Positions 42,238 to 51,103 of a stretch of DNA of 64,000 nt are shown here, piece after piece. The stretch is from G963674685 sp964591275 (GTDB taxonomy: Bacteria > Lernaellota > Lernaellaia > JACKCT01): assembly GCA_964591275.1 (NCBI GenBank), contig CAZQAE010000001.1, forward strand, positions 1-64,000. Direction: 5' to 3'. Position numbers and translations under genes: made by a program. How positions within the stretch are numbered: the stretch's first letter is position 1; each line of letters begins with the position of its first letter. The notes below the pieces were generated by a model. The model had not been told where the DNA came from. It searched no databases and saw only the letters and a program-made list of their open reading frames with translations.

Positions 42238-43278
42238 ATGGGAGAAGATGTGAGCTTTCAGGAGACCATCCTGGTTGTGGACGACGACAATTATGTCAGG
42301 GAAAGTCTGGTAAAAATCCTGCATTCCGTGGGTTATCAGACGATTGAAGCGGCGGATTCCAAAACGGCGCAAAGCATAATCGATACTGAATTCATCGGCC
42401 TTGCAATGCTGGATATTCGTATTCCCGGTTCCTCCGGCTTTGCATTGATGTCCTATATTCAAAGCAGACATCCCGGCGTGGATGTGATTTTTGTTACAGC
42501 TTACGGGGATGTCGAAACCGCTTCTGAGGCGATCAATCTCGGCGCATACGACTTTATCCAAAAACCATTTCACGCTTATAACGTGTTGTTGGCGGTTCGG
42601 CGCGCGGTCGAGAAGCGTCGGCTCGTTTCCGAGAAAAGAAATTACCAGGGCAACCTGGAGCGCAAGGTCAAAGAGCAGATGCTCGCCATGCGCTTAAGAA
42701 ACGAAGAAAAATTACAATTGATTAACAATACCATTAACAGTCTGGTTCAAACCCTTGAAGCCAAAGATAAATACACCGAGGGCCACTCCCGCCGCGTGGC
42801 GGATTCCGCGTTGGCCTTGTCCGCGCGTCTTGGCTTTGACCGACGTGAGCAGGAAGAGATTCACCTGGCGGGTCTTTTTCACGACATAGGAAAAATCGGG
42901 GTAAAAGAGAGCGTCCTGCACAAGATGGGGAAGCTGACGCCCGAGGAATATGAAAACATTAAAACGCACGTGATCATTGGCGTTAAAATTCTTGATCAGA
43001 TTCCGCAGTTCAAGCGTATTGCGAAGATCATCCGACATCACCATGAGTTCTATGACGGCTCCGGGTATCCTGATGGTCTTGCTGGAGAGAATATTCCGAT
43101 CGGCGGAAGGATTCTGGCGATTTGCGACGCTTACGATGCCATGACGACCGACCGTCCTTACCGGTCAAAACTTTCCGTGGATCAGGCCTGCGCGATCATT
43201 ATTAGAAACCAGGGTCGCCAGTTCGATTCCAAGCTAATCGAACATTTCCTTCGCATCGTCGGTTACGAAGCCGCCTGA
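42238..43278 (+). CDS. Response regulator with HD-GYP cyclic-di-GMP phosphodiesterase domain
   Basis: 346 residues. Receiver domain at about residues 10-125: acidic pocket VVDDDNY, phosphoacceptor Asp59 in LDIRIPG, Thr87 and Lys109. A helical linker (about 130-165) leads to an HD-GYP domain with HD at His215-Asp216 and the diagnostic HHEFYDGSGYPDGL at 268-281. HD-GYP enzymes hydrolyse cyclic-di-GMP to 5'-pGpG or GMP. The GYP motif is intact. No histidine kinase gene is adjacent. It is convergent with the ATP-grasp/PHP gene, 11 bases away. Confidence 0.92.
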   Translation: MGEDVSFQETILVVDDDNYVRESLVKILHSVGYQTIEAADSKTAQSIIDTEFIGLAMLDIRIPGSSGFALMSYIQSRHPGVDVIFVTAYGDVETASEAINLGAYDFIQKPFHAYNVLLAVRRAVEKRRLVSEKRNYQGNLERKVKEQMLAMRLRNEEKLQLINNTINSLVQTLEAKDKYTEGHSRRVADSALALSARLGFDRREQEEIHLAGLFHDIGKIGVKESVLHKMGKLTPEEYENIKTHVIIGVKILDQIPQFKRIAKIIRHHHEFYDGSGYPDGLAGENIPIGGRILAICDAYDAMTTDRPYRSKLSVDQACAIIIRNQGRQFDSKLIEHFLRIVGYEAA

Positions 43279-43289
43279 TTTCCCCTTCA

Positions 43290-45215
43290 TCATTTTTTAG
43301 AAAAAATGCGCCAACGCGAAAGAATTGGCCTGTACAAGTCGATCAGCAGGCGGATGAATTTTATTTGCGTCATCCTTACGGAGCCGACAGCGTCGTCAGA
43401 CTCCAGCGTGAGCAAAGTTCCTTTTATCTTGAAACGGCCCGTTTTCAAGTCTTCAATAATTTCCGCCTGTGAAGCGTCTTGCAGGACAAGGCGCGCATTT
43501 CGGTAATGCCCTTTGCGATGGAAATCATTTCCGCCAAACACGGTGATTTTTGGATTGACCTTTCGGATTTCTCGCAGAGCTTTGATGTTTTTTAGAGACG
43601 GAACGAAGGGGCCGTCGTGAACCGAGTTCCAGACTTCCACGCCGTCAAGAGCTTTTAAAAACTCTTCATCTTTCTCGAAATTCCCCGCGTCCGGGTGGGC
43701 GAGAACTGCCAGGCCCCCTTGCGCGTGGATGCCCGAAACGATCTTGACCGGGTCGTGTTCGACGAAGAAACGCTCGATGCCGATGCCTAAAATATGCGTG
43801 GAGTGCTTTGTGGCGAACTCCACTCCCGGCAGCATGGTGAAACCCGGTCGGGAGCACTGGCGGCACGCTGCCACAAGTTCTTTCATTTTCTTTTCGCTCA
43901 TCGAATCTTCGTGCTCGGTGATCGCAACGAATGACAAGCCTTCTTTTTTCAAATGTACAGCCAGTTGCTCCGGCGACATTTGTCCGTCGTGAGAAAAGGT
44001 CGTATGGCAATGAACAATTCCCTGTAGCGGCCTAAAGTTTGTATGCCGAAATATAAGGCGAAAGGTTTTGCAAAGAAATCCCGCAAGATCATGAAAAAAT
44101 GGTTTCATGTCCGCTATTGAAAAGACTTCCAGTCGTCCGCCCTCGCTGAAAAAATGTTTGATGACCGCCAGCCTGGTCGGATTTTGAGCCGGAAGCGAGG
44201 ACCCTCCTTTGACGACGCCGACCGCCAGCGCTTCGATGTCGCCAAGCAGATATCGGGATCTTTCGCCGAAGCGGAAGGCGGGTGGATCGAAGCTCTCGCC
44301 GACGGCGGCTTGAGCCAGCAGCGAAGGAAAATCAACGCCTGCGTCCACGGCGAGTTGCAAGGATCCCCAAAAGCGACCATTGATCTCCATGATCTTCGCC
44401 ACGCCGTTCGCATCGCGTTTGAATTCCACCATAGCCGGGCCGGTCCAATGGAGATCTCGCAGCAGGGCATGTCCGGCGCTTTGCATCTTTTCATCAGGGG
44501 AAATGGATTCGCGCAGTACACTTACGCCGCCCGTCGGCGGCAATTCACGCAGGCGGCGATGAAAGAACTCAGCGAGAATCACACCGTCTTTTGCCAAAGC
44601 GAAATATCCGACGCCGTCGCCGCAAAGTTTTTCCTGCAAAAGCACAGGGAATGCGCCGGAAGGCAATGACTCAAGAGTAGAGCGTAACGTCGACTCGTCG
44701 TGCGCGTAGGATACGCCCAGTGCAATCAAGCGTCCTTTATGAATAACTCGGGAGCGCCGGGGTTTTATTACAATGGGATATGGGATGCCGTGAAGATCGT
44801 CGCCGGGCGTAGCAGCCTGCGTCGTCGCAGGTACGGGAATCTTCAGTTTTTTTGCGAGTTCGGCAATTTCCAGTTTGTCAGCCGCCCGGCGCAAGGATTC
44901 AAGGGGCGGCTGAAAAAGTAATGAGTGCTCAGTGATTCTGTCGGCGTACGCTGCCATGGCAAAACACGTTGCGTCGGTGAGAGGCATGATCAGATCGGCG
45001 CCAAATCGAACGCACTCAGCGCAAATGTCATCAATGAAAGAGCTTTTGTCTGTTGAAGGATCGCTGTAGCAAAAGCGGATTTTTGCGTCTTTGGAAACTC
45101 CGGCGAGGCAGGGCTGACGGACGGCGCCCACGCTCGTCATGTGACCGGATGCCGCCAGTGAGCGCACGACGGCCAGCGATGATCTTTGCTCGCCATCGGT
45201 GACGATGATACGCAA
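43290..45215 (-). CDS. ATP-grasp domain fused to a PHP-type metal-dependent phosphoesterase
   Basis: 641 residues from TTG 45215, preferred because AAAGGAG lies upstream and the Rossmann-like start MRIIVTDGEQRSSLAVVRSL begins there. Residues about 100-330 form an ATP-grasp fold (PIVIKPRRSRVIHKGR, and MEINGRFWGSLQLAVDAG as the ADP/metal loop). Residues about 405-600 form a PHP domain: GIVHCHTTFSHDG, FVAITEHEDSM, MLPGVEFA, LAVLAHPD, VFGGNDFHRKGHY, which supply the metal ligands. The combination suggests formation of an acyl phosphate-derived bond and a phosphoester hydrolysis in one chain. Substrate unknown. The last 40 residues have a hydrophobic stretch. Confidence 0.85.
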   Translation of the reverse strand: MRIIVTDGEQRSSLAVVRSLAASGHMTSVGAVRQPCLAGVSKDAKIRFCYSDPSTDKSSFIDDICAECVRFGADLIMPLTDATCFAMAAYADRITEHSLLFQPPLESLRRAADKLEIAELAKKLKIPVPATTQAATPGDDLHGIPYPIVIKPRRSRVIHKGRLIALGVSYAHDESTLRSTLESLPSGAFPVLLQEKLCGDGVGYFALAKDGVILAEFFHRRLRELPPTGGVSVLRESISPDEKMQSAGHALLRDLHWTGPAMVEFKRDANGVAKIMEINGRFWGSLQLAVDAGVDFPSLLAQAAVGESFDPPAFRFGERSRYLLGDIEALAVGVVKGGSSLPAQNPTRLAVIKHFFSEGGRLEVFSIADMKPFFHDLAGFLCKTFRLIFRHTNFRPLQGIVHCHTTFSHDGQMSPEQLAVHLKKEGLSFVAITEHEDSMSEKKMKELVAACRQCSRPGFTMLPGVEFATKHSTHILGIGIERFFVEHDPVKIVSGIHAQGGLAVLAHPDAGNFEKDEEFLKALDGVEVWNSVHDGPFVPSLKNIKALREIRKVNPKITVFGGNDFHRKGHYRNARLVLQDASQAEIIEDLKTGRFKIKGTLLTLESDDAVGSVRMTQIKFIRLLIDLYRPILSRWRIFSKK

Positions 45216-45440
45216 TTTTAAACTCTCCTTTGAAAACCGGCAAAATGCTAACACAACAAAGTTAGTTTCGCATTTTATAGCAGCTTTCGTAAATAGAAAA
45301 ACCAAAATCTGCAAGCGACCAGTTTGAACAGTGTAGAAAACGTCTTTGGTCTTTGGCCGCGCAGCTTGACTAATTTGGAATGCCTTTTTACCATGCGGCG
45401 CTTTTATGAGGCATTAACTCATGATCGACGAGGAGAATTG

Positions 45441-46793
45441 TTGAATATTAAAATACCATGGCGAATCGCAATCGGCCTTGCGCTGATTGTCGTACTGATG
45501 GCGCTGCCGAGTGCGGCGAAAGCGGATGTCCTTTTCAGTTATGGTTTTAACGCCCGGGGCATTGCGCTGGGCGGAGCGACTTCGGCGCAGGTCAAGGACT
45601 TCGGCGTTGCCTATTACAATCCCGCCGGCGGAGTGTTCTTTGAGTATCCCACGGCAGGCGTCGGCTATATGAAGACCGGCAGCTGGCTTGAAACGCACCA
45701 CGGCCAGCCCGCTGACCTCGACAGCACGGAAGGACTTGTTTTCGGCACGGTCCTTCCGCTGCCCTTTGGCAGTTGGCTGGAAAATCGCCTGGCCGTTGGT
45801 TTCGCCACCTTTATGCCCAGCAATATCTTTGTGGCCCTGGACGTGCCTTACGGCTCCGTGCCGCAGTACGCTCTTTGGAGAAATTCGGGCCGGCAGATGA
45901 CTCTCCTTCCCACGCTGTCGGTGCGTTTGCACGATGCCATCGCCATCGGCGGCGGCGCGCAGATTTTTTCCAACACCAACGGAGAAATCAACGCGATCAT
46001 CGGCGCCAACGACGATGTCCAGACACTGACGGGGCAGGAAGTCTCCACGAGCTTCGCACAGACCTATGGCCTCATGTTGCGACCTGGAAAACTCTGGGAG
46101 TCCTTTACGGGTTGGTCCATGGGATTCGTGTTTCGGGAAGAATTCTGGATGCATTACCGTATTCCGATCAATACTTATCTCGGATCAACGCCCCTGACGA
46201 TGATCTTTGACGCCACCAGTATTTATACGCCCCGGCAATGGACAACGGGGATCAGTTACGAAAACGAAGCCGCAGGATTCCTGGCCGAGGTGGACGCCTC
46301 CTACAACGAGTGGCGGAAATTTCCGGACCCGAACCTTTATGTCGATGTGGAATTCACGATACCGCTTTTGGACGTTGTTTTTCAGGACAGCGAAGAAATC
46401 GACCCGAATTTCCATGATACGGTGACCGTGCGCGCCGGCGTCGAACAGCGGCTTTACGATACGCCGTCGACCGGATTGGTTGGACAACTCGGATATTATT
46501 TTGAGCCTTCGCCCGTTCCGGCGCAGACCGGCAGTACGAATTATCTGGATACGGATCGGCATGTCGGATCGGCTGGACTGGGTTTCCAGTTGGATAGGAT
46601 TGGCGATTATCACTTTATCGGCCCGCTGACGATACAAAGCTTTTATCAGCTTCATTACTGCGTTCCGAGGATATTCTATAAGAACGAAAGCGTATCCGCG
46701 GACAATCCCGGCTATCCCAAAATCGATGTGGGTGGCTGGATATGGGCCGCTGGTATCAACGTCAGTGTGTTTTTCGAATACGATACGGAGTAA
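45441..46793 (+). CDS. FadL/OmpP1-type outer-membrane transport protein
   Basis: 450 residues from TTG 45441 with AGGAG 5 bases upstream; upstream ATGs lack ribosome sites. Signal peptide to about residue 28 (SAAKA). The mature N-terminus SYGFNARGIALGGATSAQVKDFGVAYYNPAG is the hatch signature of the FadL family of hydrophobic-compound channels, and the rest alternates like a beta-barrel ending in Phe-Phe-x-Tyr near the C-terminus. The next FadL-like gene begins at its stop codon. Which compound is transported is unknown. Confidence 0.83.
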   Translation: MNIKIPWRIAIGLALIVVLMALPSAAKADVLFSYGFNARGIALGGATSAQVKDFGVAYYNPAGGVFFEYPTAGVGYMKTGSWLETHHGQPADLDSTEGLVFGTVLPLPFGSWLENRLAVGFATFMPSNIFVALDVPYGSVPQYALWRNSGRQMTLLPTLSVRLHDAIAIGGGAQIFSNTNGEINAIIGANDDVQTLTGQEVSTSFAQTYGLMLRPGKLWESFTGWSMGFVFREEFWMHYRIPINTYLGSTPLTMIFDATSIYTPRQWTTGISYENEAAGFLAEVDASYNEWRKFPDPNLYVDVEFTIPLLDVVFQDSEEIDPNFHDTVTVRAGVEQRLYDTPSTGLVGQLGYYFEPSPVPAQTGSTNYLDTDRHVGSAGLGFQLDRIGDYHFIGPLTIQSFYQLHYCVPRIFYKNESVSADNPGYPKIDVGGWIWAAGINVSVFFEYDTE

Positions 46794-46795
46794 TG

Positions 46796-48109
46796 ATGCG
46801 CTTTCGAATATATTTGCTGGTCATACTTGTCCTCATGCCCGCAGCGGCCTTTGCAACGCCCTATGATACTTTCAGCGTCGGACCGCGCGCGATTGCGATG
46901 GGAAACGCCTATGGGGCTGTGGGGGGGGATTCCGCAGCTTGTTTCCATAATATCGCTACGCTGACAAACGCCGGGGCTTTTCAAATTGAACTGGATTATC
47001 ACCGGGCCGACATCGATATCCGCTTTAACGATCGACGGACCGACATTGATCCGGACAAGGGCGTCAGAATCGGTGTTGTCCTGGGTAAGACCTTCCTTAA
47101 CCGGCGCTTTCGCTTTGGCGCATCAATCTACACGCCCGATTCGCATTTCATGCGTTTTGTTCTGCCGCCCAGGACTGCGCCCATCGTCATGCGTTATAAC
47201 AATATCAACCACATGCAGGCTTCCATCGTCGGTTTTGCCGGGCAGGTATTTCCCTGGTGGTCTATTGGTTTCGGCGCCACTTTCACGAGTGATCACCTGG
47301 GCGGCGTCGATTTTGCCATTGGAGAAGACACGGCCGCGCAGGGAGATCTGAAAAGCCGCCTGGGAAGCGCCACCACTCCCGTTGCGGGAACATATTTTGA
47401 GCCTTTGGAGTGGCTTTCACTGGGCGCGACCTTTCGCGAAGAGCACCAGCAGATGATGCATCTGCCCAACAAAATAGGAATGAACGACCTCAAAGTCTTT
47501 CAAGACAACGGGTTGATCATTTTCCAAGACGGGCGCCTCGTATTGGACGTTTACAGCAACACGCACTTTTCGCCCAGGCAATATCAGGGCGCAATCGCTA
47601 TCAAGCCCAGTGATCGGATGCTCTTTTCCGCAGACCTGACTTTTTATGAGTACTCCAACATGGGAAACAGCATGGCCTACTCCATCGCCATTATGGAGGG
47701 CGACTTCGGCGAGGTCTTCCCATGTGTGCCGCCTCTGGATGTTCCGGATCCCGGCATGGAAGACACGTGGGGTCTCGCTTTGGGAACGGAGTGGGGCGCT
47801 TTCAAAACAGACCATGTTCGCGTGGATCTTCGCGCGGGTTATAATTACCGCCCGACGCCGCTGCCGAACCAGACTGGCGTTTCCAATGTCATTGATTCGA
47901 ATATGCACATCATGGCCGCGGGTTTGGGCCTGACGCTCGGGTCCCTCACCGAGGTTCTGCGCAAACCCTTCAGCCTCGACGTTTTTTATCAGCACCATTA
48001 CCTCGAACCGCGGATGGTTCATAAAAGCGACCCGACCAACGAAATCGGGGATTATAAATTCACCGGAAGCGTCGGGAATCTGGGCGCGGGAATGACGCTG
48101 AGGTTTTAA
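46796..48109 (+). CDS. FadL-like outer-membrane protein, intact paralog
   Basis: 437 residues from ATG 46796; an ATG 3 bases earlier overlaps the previous stop codon (TAATG) and is also possible. Signal peptide to about residue 19 (AAAFA). The mature protein starts ATPYDTFSVGPRAIAMGNAYGAVGGDSAACFHNIATLTNAG, which keeps the FadL-family start but with a Cys. C-terminal residue is Phe, as expected for barrel assembly. It is about 80 percent identical by eye to the first part of the decayed copy at 49359, so the two are a tandem duplication separated by the lipoprotein gene. Confidence 0.82.
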   Translation: MRFRIYLLVILVLMPAAAFATPYDTFSVGPRAIAMGNAYGAVGGDSAACFHNIATLTNAGAFQIELDYHRADIDIRFNDRRTDIDPDKGVRIGVVLGKTFLNRRFRFGASIYTPDSHFMRFVLPPRTAPIVMRYNNINHMQASIVGFAGQVFPWWSIGFGATFTSDHLGGVDFAIGEDTAAQGDLKSRLGSATTPVAGTYFEPLEWLSLGATFREEHQQMMHLPNKIGMNDLKVFQDNGLIIFQDGRLVLDVYSNTHFSPRQYQGAIAIKPSDRMLFSADLTFYEYSNMGNSMAYSIAIMEGDFGEVFPCVPPLDVPDPGMEDTWGLALGTEWGAFKTDHVRVDLRAGYNYRPTPLPNQTGVSNVIDSNMHIMAAGLGLTLGSLTEVLRKPFSLDVFYQHHYLEPRMVHKSDPTNEIGDYKFTGSVGNLGAGMTLRF

Positions 48110-48111
48110 GC

Positions 48112-49317
48112 ATGACTAAACGAATGAAAATGAATGCCGTACTTCTGGGCGCACTGGGCCTTTGCCTCCTTTTCGTCTCGACCCCCTGGATGATTTCCTG
48201 CGGGATGGAGGGCGATATCATTGGTGGCACCACGGCTTGGCCGCTGAGCGGGACCAAGTGGTGGAACAAGGTCGATCTCGATCAGGAAACCGACGGAGCG
48301 CAGCCCTTCATCTTCCTTTCCGGCGAAGGGGAAGAATTTCTGGAACCGAGTTTCCTGAAGGCCTACGGTTCGTTTTGGGTGTTCTTCGAGCGGCGAGAGT
48401 ATGAAATCGACGAAAACGGAAAACGTACTCCTGTTTCGTCGGAGATCCTCATGGGTCGGTCTTCCGACGCTTTTACATGGGAATTGTTCAATGATGGTCG
48501 GCCTGTTCTGGAAGCCGGTCTTGCATGGGAAGACGGTTTCGTGGGCGCGCCCACGGTTTTGGCCACGGAAGGCGGCTTTACCATGTGGTACGCCGGCGGC
48601 ATCGGCGAGGGCATCGGCGTGGCCATGAGCGACAACGCTACCGATTGGACGAAGGTCAGCAGCGAGCCTGTTGTTGTCGGCGACCAGCATTGGGAGGGCG
48701 GGCACGTCGGAGCGCCAAGCGTTGTGTATCACAACCACCTGTTTCGGATGTACTACTCAGGAGGGCTCACCGATCAAACACCCTTCGCGCAGTTCGCCGG
48801 ATACCTTATCGGCTACGCCGACAGCTCCGATGGAATGAGCTGGATCAAACGGGATACCGAGCGCAATAGCTCTGCGGCGGGCGAAGACGTGAATTTCATT
48901 TTTGCTCCGTCCCAGGAATGGGAAGGCATCAACACCGAAGAAGGCATTACCGGCGCCGTGGCGAGTCCGGGCATCCTCATCACGCATCCGGCTGACCGGG
49001 ACGTGGTGCTGATGTACTACTCCGGGAATTTCGCCGGCGATCCCGCCGCGCACAATATGTCGGTCGGCATTGCGGGATCCTATGATTACAACGATTTCGT
49101 CAAAGGAGATTATGAAACGAATCCTGCCCTCAATGAGAAATTCGTTTTAGCCCTGGATGGCATAGCAAAGTATTTGGCTTATTCCGAATACACGCCGAGC
49201 GTCATTCAGCTTGAATGGAATCAGTACATCATGCTGTACGCCCAGTCCGACCCGCTTTCAGAACTCACCGGAGGACTGCAGGGAATCGCCCTGGCGACCT
49301 GCCATATGTTTGATTAA
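48112..49317 (+). CDS. Lipoprotein with a five-bladed beta-propeller-like fold
   Basis: 401 residues. Signal peptide with lipobox MISC (Cys30). The mature region repeats a pattern of the type FGAPTVL...FTMWYAGG and GAPSVVYHNHLFRMYYSGG, VVLMYYSGN and YIMLYAQS, which is characteristic of five-bladed propellers of the GH43/GH32/GH130 type. A catalytic Asp-Glu set cannot be assigned. It lies between two FadL-like genes and starts 2 bases after the first, so all belong to one transcript. It may bind or process a glycan at the surface; that is inference. Confidence 0.72.
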   Translation: MTKRMKMNAVLLGALGLCLLFVSTPWMISCGMEGDIIGGTTAWPLSGTKWWNKVDLDQETDGAQPFIFLSGEGEEFLEPSFLKAYGSFWVFFERREYEIDENGKRTPVSSEILMGRSSDAFTWELFNDGRPVLEAGLAWEDGFVGAPTVLATEGGFTMWYAGGIGEGIGVAMSDNATDWTKVSSEPVVVGDQHWEGGHVGAPSVVYHNHLFRMYYSGGLTDQTPFAQFAGYLIGYADSSDGMSWIKRDTERNSSAAGEDVNFIFAPSQEWEGINTEEGITGAVASPGILITHPADRDVVLMYYSGNFAGDPAAHNMSVGIAGSYDYNDFVKGDYETNPALNEKFVLALDGIAKYLAYSEYTPSVIQLEWNQYIMLYAQSDPLSELTGGLQGIALATCHMFD

Positions 49318-49358
49318 AAGGAACTGCGATTCCGTCTGTTCACTCCAACACGCGGCTT

Positions 49359-51069
49359 TTGAAAAAGTTGGTTGGACGAATCGTCATTATTGCCGCAGGT
49401 CTGTTTCTTTTTGCCGCCCTCATTCCCGGACTTGCTCAGGCCACCCCGTATGACACATTCGGCGTCGGCGCCAGAGCCATCGCCATGGGCGGGGCCTACG
49501 GCGCGGTGGGCGGTGATTCCGCAGCGTGCTATTACAACATCGCTACGCTGACAAACGCCGGACCCTTCCAGATGGAATTAGACTACCACCGGGCCGACAT
49601 CGATATTTTTTTCAATGACCGGCGCTCCGATGTTGATCCCGACAAGGGATTTCGTTTCGGACTGGTTTTGGGGAAAACATTTTTCCATAGGCGCTTTCGC
49701 TTTGGCGCAACCATGTACACCCCGGATCAGCATTTCATGCGCTTTGTTTTGCCTCCGAGAACCGGCCCGATCATTGTTCGATACAATAATGTCAATTACA
49801 TGCAGGCTGCTATCATGGGCTTGGCCGGGCAAGTGTTTTCCTGGTGGTTCCTGGGCATCGGCACCACTTTTGTCGGCGACCATTTGGGGGGCGTTGATTT
49901 TAGTATTGCGTAAGATCAGCCCGCCGAGGGAGATATCAAGAGTCAACTGGGCAGCAAAAGCAAGATAGTCGCCGGGACATTTTTCAAACCCCTGCCATGG
50001 CTTGGGTTGGGGATCTCATGCCGTGAACAGCACCAGCAGATGATGCATCTGCCCAATAAAATCGGTATGGCTGACTTGAAAGTATTGGAAGGAAATGGGA
50101 TCGTCCTTTTTCACGATGGGCGGCTTGTTCTGGATGTTTATAGCCACTCCCATTTTTCTCTGGAGCAATATCAGTTCGCCGTTTCATTTCAAGCGATGGA
50201 CCGCCTGCTTTTCTCCGCGGATGCGACCCATTACAAGTATTCGAAAATGAAATAGAACATGGCCTACGGCGTTTCCATCATGGAGGGCGATTTTGATGGA
50301 GACGGAGACGATGAGATTGTCATTCACGCTGGCGCCGGTTTCCCGATGATTCTTGACGGCGACGGCAGTCGCTTGCGTTTTCTTTCGCCTTTGACTTTTG
50401 GCGTTTTTAACGAAACAGATGAAATCATTATGGGTGTTTTGGCCGGCAATTACTCCATCGGAGACTTGCGGGGAAACGGAAGACTATGCGTCACGTCTGC
50501 GGGAGTCGGATCGCGTTTTGCGCTGCAGGTTCTATTTCCCGGTGAGCGAATACCCACCGATGCGCTGGTGAACGCCTGGTACGCCGATACCGGGCAAAGG
50601 CTCTTTGATTGGCCCTTGCCGATTGAGGATATGCAATTTTCCGGGGATCAGGCCATTGCCGACATTGATGGCGACGCCTTGCCGGAAGTGATCGAGGGAT
50701 CAGCGGGAAGTTACGTGCACGCCTTTGATTATCGGGGCCGTGAGCCGGAAGTTCACTGGGGATTGGATAGCCTCTTCGGTCGCTGTCGGTGATATGAATG
50801 GTGACGGGTTTCTGGAAGTGGCTGTCACGACCCGTAGTGGGCAATTGCTCGTTTATGGCACTTCGGGACCGGCGGATGGAGATATTCAATGGTTGTCGCA
50901 AAGGCACGATCCGAAGAACACGGGCAATTATAGTACGGCGCTGCTCCGGCAGCAGGGTCCGACAAGCCTGGAGGGCAAGGAACCTTTCCATCCAGGCTTG
51001 GTGGAAAATGAGAATTGGGATTCCGATAAGCCGATTGGCGAATCAGGCGTGATGCAAGCGACGATCTGA
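49359..51069 (+). pseudogene. Chimeric pseudogene: FadL-like barrel joined to an FG-GAP repeat protein
   Basis: One continuous frame from TTG 49359 reads a FadL-like protein closely related to its neighbour, broken by TAA 49911-49913 where the paralog has Glu and by TAG 50253-50255. Just after ...YGVSIMEGDF the text changes into DGDGDDEIVIHAGAG, the start of FG-GAP/VCBS (integrin-type) repeats, with further DIDGDALPEVIEG and DMNGDGFLEVAV units. A one-base shift at the GGGG run 50758-50761 moves the frame; the C-terminus then runs to 51069. The join is at a GDFDGDG-like sequence that both parents share. No intact FG-GAP parent is in the window. Confidence 0.82.
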
Positions 51070-51103
51070 TCGACTTGGGATGCTCATGCGGATTATAGCG
51101 TCA

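Noticed and set aside
42031..42573. Minus-strand frame across the intergenic region and the start of the HD-GYP gene
   Set aside because: It overlaps the receiver domain, which is clear on the plus strand, and the region before 42238 shows no conserved content.
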